Positions 33,108-41,986 of a DNA stretch of 53,215 nucleotides are shown here, one piece after another. Source of the stretch: Chitinophagaceae bacterium. Its GTDB lineage: Bacteria > Bacteroidota > Bacteroidia > Chitinophagales > Chitinophagaceae. The first letter of the stretch is position 1, and each line of letters starts with the position of its first letter. The notes beneath the pieces were generated by a model. That model searched no databases and was not told the DNA's origin. It worked only from the letters and a program-made list of their open reading frames with translations. The position numbers and the translations under genes were made by a program. The stretch spans positions 1 to 53,215 of the forward strand of contig JAIEQM010000046.1 in assembly GCA_019747705.1 (NCBI GenBank), read 5' to 3'.

Positions 33108-34064
33108 ATGGCAAAGACGACTATAAAAAAATCTTCCCTCCACATCAGTGAAAATGGTTTGGAAAATCACAAGCCTGAAAAGCGTTTGGAAGTTTTGAAG
33201 ACGTACAAAATCTACATCGGCGGACAATTTCCGAGAACGGAAAGCGGTCGTTATTATGTGCCGGTAAACGCAAAAGGAGAAAAGTTAGCCAATGTATGTT
33301 TAAGTTCAAGAAAAGATGTTCGTGACGCAGTAGAAAGTGCACGCAATGCATTTGGCGGATGGAGTGCAAGAGCCGCTTTCAACCGTGGACAAATTTTATA
33401 CCGCATAGCCGAAATGCTGGAAGGAAGAAAAGCACAATTCGTTGATGAACTGATGCAGCAGGATGCATCAAGAGCCAAAGCCGGGCATGAAGTGAATTTA
33501 TCCATTGACCGATTGATTTATTATGCCGGCTGGTGTGATAAGTATCAGCAAATTTTCAGCGCTGTAAATCCCGTTGCATCATCGCATTTTAATTTCTCTG
33601 TGCCTGAACCAACAGGTGTGGTATGCATCATTGCTCCGCAGAATGATTCGTTGCTTGGACTTGTTTCAGTAATTGCTCCTGTTATTGCAGGCGGTAACAC
33701 TTGTGTGGTTGTTGGTTCTTATGCCAAACCATTGTGCTGTGTTACATTTGCTGAAGTACTCAACTCATCTGATTTACCCGGCGGAGTTGTAAATATTCTC
33801 ACTGGCAAAGCAAGTGAACTGGCACCATGGATGGCCGACCATATGGATGTAAATGCCATTGTGTATTGTGAAAAAGATGAAGCCACTCAAAAAATGCTCA
33901 AAGAAAAAGGATCTGCTAATGTAAAACGGGCGCTTATTTATGATAAAGTAAACTGGTACGACGATGCCGCCGGACAATCACCTTATTTTATCAATGATGC
34001 ACAGGAAATAAAAACCACCTGGCACCCCATTGAAAATATTGGGGGAGCAGGAAGCAAATACTAA
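33108..34064 (+). CDS. Truncated ALDH-like protein lacking the catalytic domain (ALDH16 second half)
   Basis: A 318-residue relative of aldehyde dehydrogenases that keeps the NAD-binding half (YKIYIGGQFPRTESGRYY, VRDAVESARNAFGGWSARAAFNR, PTGVVCIIAPQNDSLLGLVS, SSDLPGGVVNILTGK) but ends without the Cys-containing catalytic domain and its LGGK and GQ-C motifs. ALDH16 proteins have a full ALDH domain joined to such a second, degenerate one; here the two halves are separate genes. It is likely a structural partner of the catalytic ALDH. The frame is clean, so this is not a simple decay product. Confidence 0.82.
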   Translation: MAKTTIKKSSLHISENGLENHKPEKRLEVLKTYKIYIGGQFPRTESGRYYVPVNAKGEKLANVCLSSRKDVRDAVESARNAFGGWSARAAFNRGQILYRIAEMLEGRKAQFVDELMQQDASRAKAGHEVNLSIDRLIYYAGWCDKYQQIFSAVNPVASSHFNFSVPEPTGVVCIIAPQNDSLLGLVSVIAPVIAGGNTCVVVGSYAKPLCCVTFAEVLNSSDLPGGVVNILTGKASELAPWMADHMDVNAIVYCEKDEATQKMLKEKGSANVKRALIYDKVNWYDDAAGQSPYFINDAQEIKTTWHPIENIGGAGSKY

Positions 34065-34137
34065 TCTGTCAAACAACTTTTAAAACAGAAATCACATCAT
34101 TGGTATGATTTCTGAATACAAACCAGGGGATAAAAAA

Positions 34138-34581
34138 ATGAAACAACTATTTTTCTTGCTGATTCTGTTTACAGGCGTTGCCGGATCTTATGCACAAACA
34201 GTGACTGACACTTTAAATAATGGCGTAATTATTATCAAAGATGCCCGTTATGATTTGTTGGTGAATAAAAAAGCAGAGATCAATAAAAAAGCTGCTGATT
34301 CTAAAAAGCCAACCAAAGGTTTCCGCATACAGGTGCTTAACACCACTGACCGTACACAGGCATTAAATGCGAAATCAAAATTACTTTCCCTGTATCCTGA
34401 GCATAAAACCTATCTTATGTACCAGGCGCCTTATTTTAAGCTCCGCATTGGAAATTTTGAAGAGAAGAAAGATGCTGATGATTTAAAGAAAGAACTCAAC
34501 CGCTTATTCCCCACCGGTGTTTTTGTAATTCCGAGTGAAATTGAATTTAAGCCAGATAAAGAAGAAACAGGCAAGCAATAA
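34138..34581 (+). CDS. Secreted SPOR-domain protein
   Basis: From ATG 34138 (MKQLFFLLILFTGVAGSYAQ), 147 residues with a signal peptide. The C-terminal 75 residues form a SPOR domain: KGFRIQVLNTTDRTQALNAKSKLLSLYPEHKTYLMYQAPYFKLRIGNFEEKKDADDLKKEL. SPOR domains bind denuded peptidoglycan glycan strands. The protein would act in the periplasm at the cell wall. An earlier in-frame ATG at 34105 adds 11 non-signal residues and is not preferred. Followed by a terminator and the promoter of the M20 gene. Confidence 0.87.
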   Translation: MKQLFFLLILFTGVAGSYAQTVTDTLNNGVIIIKDARYDLLVNKKAEINKKAADSKKPTKGFRIQVLNTTDRTQALNAKSKLLSLYPEHKTYLMYQAPYFKLRIGNFEEKKDADDLKKELNRLFPTGVFVIPSEIEFKPDKEETGKQ

Positions 34582-34629
34582 AGAGCACCCTGCCTTAGAG
34601 ATATTATCCTCACAATTTTTAATATCCGG

Positions 34630-34664
34630 AAGCCCATCATACAATAGCGCTGATGGGTTTCTAT
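34630..34664 (+). terminator. Terminator between SPOR and M20 genes
   Basis: AAGCCCATCA at 34630-34639 pairs with TGATGGGTTT at 34651-34660 (one G-T pair) over an 11-nt loop, followed by CTATTTT. Confidence 0.78.
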
Positions 34665-34668
34665 TTTG

Positions 34669-34676
34669 TACTTTTG
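34669..34676 (+). promoter_or_regulatory. Promoter -7 element for the M20 peptidase gene
   Basis: TACTTTTG matches TAnnTTTG and lies 7 nt before the ATG at 34684, so the transcript would be leaderless or nearly so if it were used with that start. Confidence 0.45.
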
Positions 34677-34683
34677 CGCCACT

Positions 34684-35865
34684 ATGCTTAAAGAAAAGAT
34701 TCAATCCCTCGCCAAACAATACAAAGAAGAATTTATACATATTCGGCATCACCTGCATGCACATCCAGAACTCAGTTACCAGGAGTTTGAAACTTCAGCT
34801 TTTGTTCAAAACAAATTAAAAGCATTCGGCGTTCAGTTTACCGTAATGGCAGAAACGGGCGTTGTGGGTTTGATTGAAGGAAGAAATCCATCATCCAAAA
34901 TAATTGCCCTGCGTGCCGATATGGACGCATTGCCCATTCATGAAGAAAATGAAATTGAATATAAATCCACCAAAGCCGGCATTATGCATGCATGCGGGCA
35001 TGATGTACACACTACCTGCCTGCTGGGTGCAGCTAAAATTCTCAATGAATTAAAAGATGAATGGGAAGGCACAGTGAAATTAATTTTTCAGCCCGGTGAA
35101 GAACGTAATCCCGGCGGTGCCAGTATTATGATTAAAGAAGGTGTATTGGAAAATCCAAAGCCGCATTGCATTTTTGGATTGCATGTGCATCCGGGATTGC
35201 AATTGGGCAAACTAAGTTTTCGTGGAGGTAAAGTAATGGCAAGTGCAGATGAATTATATATGACAGTGAAAGGCAAAGGTGGTCACGCTGCTGCACCGCA
35301 TTTAACGGTTGACCCCATACTTATTGCATCACATTTGATTATTAGTTTACAACAAATCATCAGCCGTAATAAAAATCCGCATAATCCTTCTGTACTTTCG
35401 ATCACTTCTTTTAACGGCGGCACAACTACCAATGTTATTCCCAATGAAGTAAAGTTGATGGGTACTTTCCGTGCTATGGATGAAGAGTGGCGTTATAAAG
35501 CGCATGAATTGATTAAACGTACTGCAACACAGTTGGTGGAAAGTATGGGCGGCACATTGGATTTACATATTGATACCGGCTATCCCACCGTTTATAACAA
35601 TGAAGCGCTGAATGAAAAAGCAAAACTTCAGGCTGCTGAATTTATAGGTATAAACAATGTAGAAGAAACAGAGTTAAGAATGGGCGCTGAAGATTTTGGT
35701 TATTACTCACAACAAATACCCGGTTGTTTTTTTCGTTTGGGTGTTATGAATAAAGAAAAAGGAATTACCAGTGGCGTGCACACACCTGCGTTTAATATTG
35801 ATGAAGATGGTATTGAAACAGGCATCGGTATGATGGCCTGGCTGGGGGCATCGGTTAAGCCGTAA
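34684..35865 (+). CDS. M20-family amidohydrolase/metallopeptidase
   Basis: A 393-residue M20D-type hydrolase (the group of hippurate, N-acyl-amino-acid and IAA-amino-acid hydrolases). Metal-binding motifs: RADMDALPIHE, MHACGHDVHTTCLLGAA (about residue 101), FQPGEERNPGGA, GLHVHPGLQLG, and the C-terminal MGAEDFGYY; the dimerisation domain is KGKGGHAAAPHLTVDPI. It would release an acyl group from an amino acid or peptide in the cytoplasm; no signal peptide is present. The start at 34684 is preferred to 34666. ATPase unit 2 begins 5 bp after its stop. Confidence 0.92.
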   Translation: MLKEKIQSLAKQYKEEFIHIRHHLHAHPELSYQEFETSAFVQNKLKAFGVQFTVMAETGVVGLIEGRNPSSKIIALRADMDALPIHEENEIEYKSTKAGIMHACGHDVHTTCLLGAAKILNELKDEWEGTVKLIFQPGEERNPGGASIMIKEGVLENPKPHCIFGLHVHPGLQLGKLSFRGGKVMASADELYMTVKGKGGHAAAPHLTVDPILIASHLIISLQQIISRNKNPHNPSVLSITSFNGGTTTNVIPNEVKLMGTFRAMDEEWRYKAHELIKRTATQLVESMGGTLDLHIDTGYPTVYNNEALNEKAKLQAAEFIGINNVEETELRMGAEDFGYYSQQIPGCFFRLGVMNKEKGITSGVHTPAFNIDEDGIETGIGMMAWLGASVKP

Positions 35866-35870
35866 AAAAA

Positions 35871-35911
35871 GAACCCTGCAAATTTAAAATAAAATTTTAA
35901 ATTTGCAGGGT
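35871..35911. repeat. Palindrome flanking ATPase unit 2, start side
   Basis: Arm ACCCTGCAAATTTAAAAT (35873-35890) pairs perfectly with 35894-35911 across a 3-nt AAA loop: 18-bp arms. The ATG of the ATPase gene is the very next base (35912). The 41 bases 35871-35911 recur identically at 37083-37123. Confidence 0.96.
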
Positions 35912-37084
35912 ATGGTTACAAGGCATCTGGAAAACTTTCTTATTAAAACATTCAGGTTGTTTCCTGCCATGGCGTTACTGGGGCCAAGGCAAGTGGGCAA
36001 AACTACGCTTGCTAAAACCATCACCAAACAATTAAAAAAGAAAAGCATTTACCTAGATCTTGAGAACCCTGATGATCGCTTTTTACTGCAAAACCCAACA
36101 GCTTTTTTTAATCAGCATAAAAATGATTGTATCGTTATTGACGAAGTACAGCGTATGCCTGAGATTTTCCCTGTGCTGCGCTCTGTAATTGATGCTAACC
36201 GTAAACCAGGTCGTTTTTTATTACTTGGCTCTGCATCACCGGATTTGCTGGCTAAAAGTTCAGAAACACTGGCAGGTAGAATTTACTATCACGAACTTAC
36301 TCCATTTGTGCTGCCTGAAATTGTCAATAAGTATGCTATTGATAAATTATTACTGAGGGGCGGTTTTCCTGTTCCATTTCTTGCAAAAAAAACAGAAGAC
36401 GCAAAACTCTGGCAACAATCATTCCTTACTACTTATGTTGAGCGGGAACTGCCGGCACTGGGTTTAAGTGTATCACCCAAATTGGTACAGCGTTTATTTC
36501 AGATGCTTTCCCATTTACATGGCACTGTTATCAACTACAGCCAGCTTGCAGGTGCATTGGGTGTAAGTTCCCCCACTATTCATCTTGCAATTGACTATCT
36601 GGAAAACGCATTTCTTATAAGAAGGTTAAGCCCCTGGTTTGTAAATATTAAAAAAAGAATTATTAAAACGCCAAAGATTTACATCCGTGATACTGGTTTG
36701 CTGCTCAACTTACTCAAAGTTTACACCATGAAAGAGCTGCTTGGCCATCCGCAATGTGGTATGGTGTGGGAAGGTTTTGTGCTGGAGCAATGTGCTGCAA
36801 CATTTGGAAACAAGTTCGATTATTATTTTTACAAAACACAGGATGGCAGCGAAGCAGACCTTGTTCTCACAAAAGCGGGTAAACCTTATGCTGCCATTGA
36901 ATCAAAATTCAGTACAGCCCCTTCACTCACGGCAGGAACTTATATTGCAATTGCTGATTTAAAAACCAAAAATAATTTTGTAGTTACACCCAGGAAAGAA
37001 TCTGAATTTGTTACTTTAAACAACAATCTGCAACTTACCGGCCTGCAAAGTTTACTCAACAGCGCTGCGCTGCTCAAAAAGTGA
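35912..37084 (+). CDS. AAA+ ATPase of the DUF4143 family (palindrome-flanked unit 2)
   Basis: A 390-residue homologue of the protein at 28428-29585 with the same architecture but clearly diverged sequence. Walker A is GPRQVGKTTL (from residue 24), Walker B CIVIDEVQRMP (about 71-81), then LLGSASPDLLAKSSETLAGR. A helical middle carries YSQLAGALGVSSPTIHLAIDY. The C-terminal DUF4143 part keeps the nuclease-like residues: GMVWEGF, DGSEADLVL (about 311) and AAIESKF (about 330). The start at 35912 directly abuts one palindrome, and the stop codon TGA overlaps the other by two bases. A longer ORF from 35903 would use a TTG inside the palindrome. Function is unknown. Confidence 0.92.
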   Translation: MVTRHLENFLIKTFRLFPAMALLGPRQVGKTTLAKTITKQLKKKSIYLDLENPDDRFLLQNPTAFFNQHKNDCIVIDEVQRMPEIFPVLRSVIDANRKPGRFLLLGSASPDLLAKSSETLAGRIYYHELTPFVLPEIVNKYAIDKLLLRGGFPVPFLAKKTEDAKLWQQSFLTTYVERELPALGLSVSPKLVQRLFQMLSHLHGTVINYSQLAGALGVSSPTIHLAIDYLENAFLIRRLSPWFVNIKKRIIKTPKIYIRDTGLLLNLLKVYTMKELLGHPQCGMVWEGFVLEQCAATFGNKFDYYFYKTQDGSEADLVLTKAGKPYAAIESKFSTAPSLTAGTYIAIADLKTKNNFVVTPRKESEFVTLNNNLQLTGLQSLLNSAALLKK

Positions 37085-37125
37085 ACCCTGCAAATTTAAA
37101 ATAAAATTTTAAATTTGCAGGGTTC
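37083..37125. repeat. Palindrome flanking ATPase unit 2, stop side
   Basis: Arm GAACCCTGCAAATTTAAAAT (37083-37102) pairs perfectly with 37106-37125 across an AAA loop: 20-bp arms. Its first two bases are the last two of the ATPase stop codon. Identical over 41 bases to the start-side copy at 35871-35911, in direct orientation. Confidence 0.96.
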
Positions 37126-37144
37126 TATTTCTTTGAAACTTATC

Positions 37145-38470
37145 TCAGAATTTCATATTTTGTTTTCCCACCATGCCTTTAAACTGCGGCGCATCAAGGA
37201 TGATATTTGTATTTACAACACGCAGCTGCTCATTCAACAAGGTTTGATCAATTGGCGCCATCCTCGACCAGTTGCCTGTTGTAATGAAACGAATAGTTCG
37301 TGATAAACAGTCTTCGTTTACATCACCCCAGTTTTTATCTAACCCGTCTGCACTGATATAATCAGGTGTAAAGCCGTTAAAATAATTCGCTTCATTATTC
37401 TTATTAATGGTGCGGAACGATACCGGGAAAATATACCAGTTACCTGCGGGTATCGGGTAAAAGCCAACCGGCTTACCATGTGAGTTGGCAGGCCCAACTA
37501 ATTTTACATCTAAGAATGGTTTCATACTGTTAATCGTCATTTCGCTGGCAGATGCGGATTGTTTGCTGATGATGAAAAACACCCTGCTTAAATTCATGTT
37601 TCCTTTCTTCTGAATGGTAGCGGTACTGTTGAACCTGGTGTATTTGTCATTGAAAGAATAAGAAAACATCACCTGGCCATTACCGGATGAGGGTGTTAAA
37701 TAATTCACGAGATACTGAGAGAGTGAAACAAAACCACCGCCATTATAACGCAAATCAACCACCACATCATTTACACCAGCTGATGCAAACTTGTTAAAGA
37801 TGCGGTCAAACTCATTCCGCACCTGTGTGGTATCACCCAAAAAAGAATTCAAAACAAAATAGCCGATCTTATTGGTGCCATAAGTATAAACAGAATCGAG
37901 CAGAAAAGGGTTATTGGTAAATACCTGTGAGTTAAGCGTTACATCTCTTGTACTGTTATCAGGCAATGTAAAATTAAAACGTGTGGTGGGTGCATAATAA
38001 ACGGTGTTCACAATAAAATTACGCTGGCTGGTATCATTAATAGTAACTCCGTTAATAGAGTTGATCTTCCATCCTCTTTTAATTTGAGCTGCACCGGCAG
38101 GGCCATTCCTATCTACTGCTGCTATTCGTAAATCAGTAGTGGTTCTGAAAAACACTTTCATCCCAAAATCAGCTTCAACGCCACTGCTGAGTTGATTCCA
38201 GTCTTTTTGCAGCATGGCAAAACTCCAGCGGTCAACCGGGTTGCTAAAGCCGGGTTCTTTACTGTAAGGGCGGATATTGTTCATTGCTGCACCCGGGTCA
38301 TTGCCGCTTAAAGCGGAAGGCAATTGATTATACCAGAGGTAAATATCTTTTGTATAAGAGCGAACGGTATCCATTACCAGTTCATCATAACTTTTATCTT
38401 TATTCTTTTTTTTACAGGCAACAAAACCGGCAACAAGCACAAGTAATAAAATAAAATGAAGACGTTTCAT
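37145..38470 (-). CDS. S41-family (C-terminal processing) peptidase, lipoprotein
   Basis: A 441-residue lipoprotein peptidase. The signal peptide ends in a lipobox (LVAGFVAC, Cys at 19) followed by KKKNKDK. A PDZ-like segment lies about residues 90-185 (RNGPAGAAQIKRGWKINSING). The S41 domain has the GYFVLNSF strand, VVDLRYNGGG, and the catalytic serine in SKQSASASEMTINS (Ser about 306), with a candidate catalytic lysine in NSHGKPVGFY. It degrades proteins in the periplasm or at the outer membrane; the substrate is unknown. Its 3' end lies 20 bp from ATPase unit 2, on the opposite strand. Confidence 0.9.
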   Translation of the reverse strand: MKRLHFILLLVLVAGFVACKKKNKDKSYDELVMDTVRSYTKDIYLWYNQLPSALSGNDPGAAMNNIRPYSKEPGFSNPVDRWSFAMLQKDWNQLSSGVEADFGMKVFFRTTTDLRIAAVDRNGPAGAAQIKRGWKINSINGVTINDTSQRNFIVNTVYYAPTTRFNFTLPDNSTRDVTLNSQVFTNNPFLLDSVYTYGTNKIGYFVLNSFLGDTTQVRNEFDRIFNKFASAGVNDVVVDLRYNGGGFVSLSQYLVNYLTPSSGNGQVMFSYSFNDKYTRFNSTATIQKKGNMNLSRVFFIISKQSASASEMTINSMKPFLDVKLVGPANSHGKPVGFYPIPAGNWYIFPVSFRTINKNNEANYFNGFTPDYISADGLDKNWGDVNEDCLSRTIRFITTGNWSRMAPIDQTLLNEQLRVVNTNIILDAPQFKGMVGKQNMKF

Positions 38471-38757
38471 ACCTACGTTTTTTGGAGAGTGTAAATTAAG
38501 TAAGATTTTCTATTCTTTTGTAAGAACGGGGAAATTTGAAAAAACTTTTACAATTTACTGAATGTTTATACGAAGTGATGTATTTATGACAAACACACTG
38601 CTGCTGCTATGGAAACAGAACTATAAATAAATCAGCCCATGTGCAGGCGAAAAAAACCGCCATCAAAATATAAGCTTGCATCAAAACCCGCTTTCCCCAT
38701 TTTCCGTACCTTGCCGCCCTGTTTGTTGAAACGATTGCATTGCATAATTGAATAAAT

Positions 38758-41103
38758 ATGAACAAAGAACAGTTACGCCGCCAGCAGGCGCTGGAATACC
38801 ATGCCAAAGGAAGACCTGGAAAGATTGAAGTCATCCCCACCAAAGAAGCAAAAACACAAAGAGATTTATCACTCGCTTATTCACCCGGTGTGGCAGAACC
38901 CTGTTTGGAAATTGCTGCACATCCTGAAGATGTTTATAAATACACCGCCAAAGGAAATTTAGTAGCTGTCATCAGCAATGGTACAGCAGTTCTGGGTTTG
39001 GGTGATATTGGTCCCGAAGCCAGCAAACCTGTAATGGAAGGCAAAGGTGTACTATTCAAAATATTTGCTGATATAGATGTGTATGATATTGAGATCAATG
39101 AAAAAGACCCGGAGAAATTTGTACAGATTGTAAAAGCACTGGAGCCAACATTCGGTGGTATTAACTTAGAAGACATTAAAGCGCCTGAATGTTTTTACAT
39201 TGAACAACGATTGAAAGAAGAAATGAAAATTCCTTTGATGCATGATGACCAGCACGGCACCGCCATCATCAGCGCTGCTGCATTGCTCAATGCACTGGAA
39301 CTTCAAAAGAAAAAAATTGATAAAGTAAAATTTGCAGTAAACGGTGCCGGCGCCGCCGCTATCGCATGCATCAACCTTTATATTGCTCTTGGTGCAAAAA
39401 CGGAGAACTTTTTTGTGTTTGACAGTAAAGGCCTTGTGCATGAAAGCCGTACTGATTTGGATGAACTGAAAAAACAATTTATACAAAAAGGAAAAAATCA
39501 ATCGCTGGAAGAAGGCATGAAAGGCGCTGATGTTTTTATTGGTTTGAGCAAAGGCAATGTCATCAGCAAAGACATGGTGAAGAGCATGGCCAAAAATCCA
39601 ATCGTATTTGCAATGGCCAATCCTGATCCTGAAATTACATGGGAAGATGCAGTAGATGCAAGGAAAGATATCATTATGGCTACGGGCCGCAGTGATTATC
39701 CCAACCAGGTAAATAATGTACTGGGCTTCCCTTATATATTCCGTGGTGCATTGGATGTGCGTGCCACCAACATTAATGAAGCCATGAAACTGGCTGCTGT
39801 AAAAGCACTGGCGGAGTTAACAAAAACTCCCGTGCCGGATATTGTGAACATGGCGTACAATGAAAAAACAATTTCATTCGGCCCCAACTATATTATTCCC
39901 AAACCACTTGACCCGAGATTACTAAGCTATGTTGCACCTGCTGTGGCAAAAGCTGCAATAGAAAGTGGTGTGGCGCAGCACCCCATTACCAATTGGGAAG
40001 AATATGAACTGCAGTTGAATAAACGTTTGGGCATTGATAACCAACTGATGCGTGCTATTGGCAGCAAAGCAAGAAAAGATCCACGCCGTGTGGTTTTTGC
40101 CGATGCTGAAAATATAAAAGTGATCAAAGCGGCACAACTGGCGTTTGAAGAAGGAGTCGCCTATCCTATCCTGTTAGGAGATGTACGCAATATTCATCAT
40201 ATGGCGGATGCCAATGGTATTGACCTGGAAGGCATTCCGGTTATTGACCCAAAGAGCAAAGAACAGGAACACCAGCGTGAAGAATTTGGAAGATTGTTTT
40301 TCTTAAGACGTCAGCGTAAAGGATTAAACCGTTATGAAGCCACTAAATCTATGAAAGAGCGTACGCATTTTGGTTGTATGATGGTGGAAACAGGAATGGC
40401 TGATGCTATGATCAGCGGATTAAGCCGCAAGTATGCTGATACGATTCGACCTGCATTACAAATTATTGGCAAGGATGATAACGTAAGAAAAATTGCCGGC
40501 ATGTACATTATGCTCACCAAGCGTGGGCCCTTGTTCCTTGCAGATGCAACTGTGAATTTTAATCCCCGTGCAGATGAACTGGCGGATATTACGCAAATCG
40601 TTGCCAAAGAAGTTCGTGCATTTGGGATAACACCACGTATAGCCATGCTCAGTTATTCCAACTTTGGCAGCAGCGATTCTGCTGAAGCAAAATTGGTGGC
40701 ACGTGCACGTGAAATTGTAAAAGAGCGTGAACCTAATTTGGTATGTGATGGTGAGATACAGCCCATTGTTGCTTTTAACAAAGACATCTTAAAAGAAAAT
40801 TACCCATTCAGTGAATTAGTAAATGGACAACCCAACGTATTAATATTTCCCAATCTTGCCAGCAGTAATATTGCTTATAACCTTTTGCAGGAAGTGGGTA
40901 GTGCAGATGCGATTGGCCCCATTTTATTGGGCCTGAAAAAACCTGTACACATTTTACAACTGGGCAGCAGTGTTCGTTCTATTTTTAATATGGTACTGAT
41001 TGCTGTTGTGGATGCACAAATGAAAAGCAAAGTGAATACGGAAGAAGAAATAAGAAAAAGTGCCTGGTGGAAACGGTTTAAGAAAGTGAGCCATGATATG
41101 TGA
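38758..41103 (+). CDS. maeB: NADP-dependent malic enzyme with phosphotransacetylase-like domain
   Basis: 781 residues with two parts. Residues 1-430 are the malic enzyme: [12 protein letters not shown], the [18 protein letters not shown] loop, [16 protein letters not shown] and the nucleotide-binding [10 protein letters not shown]. Residues 430-781 are a phosphate acetyltransferase-like domain: [44 protein letters not shown] and [17 protein letters not shown] [17 protein letters not shown]. It makes pyruvate and NADPH from malate; in characterised homologues the C-terminal domain is regulatory, responding to acetyl-CoA. The N-terminus [23 protein letters not shown] is the normal start. Confidence 0.96.
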   Translation: MNKEQLRRQQALEYHAKGRPGKIEVIPTKEAKTQRDLSLAYSPGVAEPCLEIAAHPEDVYKYTAKGNLVAVISNGTAVLGLGDIGPEASKPVMEGKGVLFKIFADIDVYDIEINEKDPEKFVQIVKALEPTFGGINLEDIKAPECFYIEQRLKEEMKIPLMHDDQHGTAIISAAALLNALELQKKKIDKVKFAVNGAGAAAIACINLYIALGAKTENFFVFDSKGLVHESRTDLDELKKQFIQKGKNQSLEEGMKGADVFIGLSKGNVISKDMVKSMAKNPIVFAMANPDPEITWEDAVDARKDIIMATGRSDYPNQVNNVLGFPYIFRGALDVRATNINEAMKLAAVKALAELTKTPVPDIVNMAYNEKTISFGPNYIIPKPLDPRLLSYVAPAVAKAAIESGVAQHPITNWEEYELQLNKRLGIDNQLMRAIGSKARKDPRRVVFADAENIKVIKAAQLAFEEGVAYPILLGDVRNIHHMADANGIDLEGIPVIDPKSKEQEHQREEFGRLFFLRRQRKGLNRYEATKSMKERTHFGCMMVETGMADAMISGLSRKYADTIRPALQIIGKDDNVRKIAGMYIMLTKRGPLFLADATVNFNPRADELADITQIVAKEVRAFGITPRIAMLSYSNFGSSDSAEAKLVARAREIVKEREPNLVCDGEIQPIVAFNKDILKENYPFSELVNGQPNVLIFPNLASSNIAYNLLQEVGSADAIGPILLGLKKPVHILQLGSSVRSIFNMVLIAVVDAQMKSKVNTEEEIRKSAWWKRFKKVSHDM

Positions 41104-41237
41104 TTGCAGCCGGTAGTCGTTAGTTGATAGCCCACAGTTGCAGAACTATTGTTTGTTGTTGCTTCAAACAATTTTTAACGTTTGCGTTCTATCAGCTGTT
41201 CACTGCCAGCTAATCAATATTTTGCTATCTTCACCCT

Positions 41238-41975
41238 ATGAATTTTTTCACGCATCTCGGGCGTTACCTCTTAATGATCAAAGGCATGTTCTCACGCCCG
41301 GAGAATATGAAACTCTACTGGAAAGAGCTTATGCACCAGTGTAATGAAATCGGTGTTCGCTCCATCAGCATTGTTGTTATCATCTCCATATTTCTGGGTG
41401 CGGTTACAACTGTTCAAACAGCATACCAGTTGGTAACACCATTAATTCCAAAAGCCACCATTGCTATAATTGTAAGAGATAATATTATCCTGGAACTGGC
41501 GCCAACGTTAATATGCGTGGTACTGGCAGGTGTGGTGGGCTCACGTATTGCCAGTGAACTCGGCAATATGCGCATCAGCGAGCAAATAGATGCATTGGAA
41601 ATTATGGGCATCAATACAAAAACATATTTGATTCTTCCGAAAATTATTGCAGCGTTGATTATGGTGCCCTGTCTGGTAATTGTTGCTGCTGTGCTTGGTA
41701 TCTGGGGCGGTAAAGTGGCTGGTGAATTATCCGGCATCCTTCCTCCTGAAATTTTTAACCAGGGTCTGCTGGAAGATTTTATTCCTTACAATGTATTTTT
41801 TGCTATGAGCAAATCGTACACCTATGCCTTTATCATTTCAAGTATTCCTGCTTACTATGGTTATCATGTAAGCGGTGGTTCACTGGAAATAGGAAGGGCC
41901 GGCACCAAATCTGTTATTGTAAGTTGTATTTTAATATTGCTGGCTGATTATGCACTGGCTGCCATTTTACTGTAA
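41238..41975 (+). CDS. mlaE: MlaE-family ABC transporter permease
   Basis: A 245-residue polytopic membrane protein of the MlaE family, the permease of the Mla/MCE phospholipid transport system in the inner membrane. Recognisable are MHQCNEIGVRSISIVVIISIFLGAVTTVQTAYQL, the conserved ELAPTLICVVLAGVVGSRIASELGNMRISEQIDALEIMG and the C-terminal ADYALAAILL. The ATPase gene follows after one intervening gene; the MCE-domain subunit mlaD is not seen here. Start at ATG 41238. Confidence 0.93.
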   Translation: MNFFTHLGRYLLMIKGMFSRPENMKLYWKELMHQCNEIGVRSISIVVIISIFLGAVTTVQTAYQLVTPLIPKATIAIIVRDNIILELAPTLICVVLAGVVGSRIASELGNMRISEQIDALEIMGINTKTYLILPKIIAALIMVPCLVIVAAVLGIWGGKVAGELSGILPPEIFNQGLLEDFIPYNVFFAMSKSYTYAFIISSIPAYYGYHVSGGSLEIGRAGTKSVIVSCILILLADYALAAILL

Positions 41976-41986
41976 AAAAAACCAAC

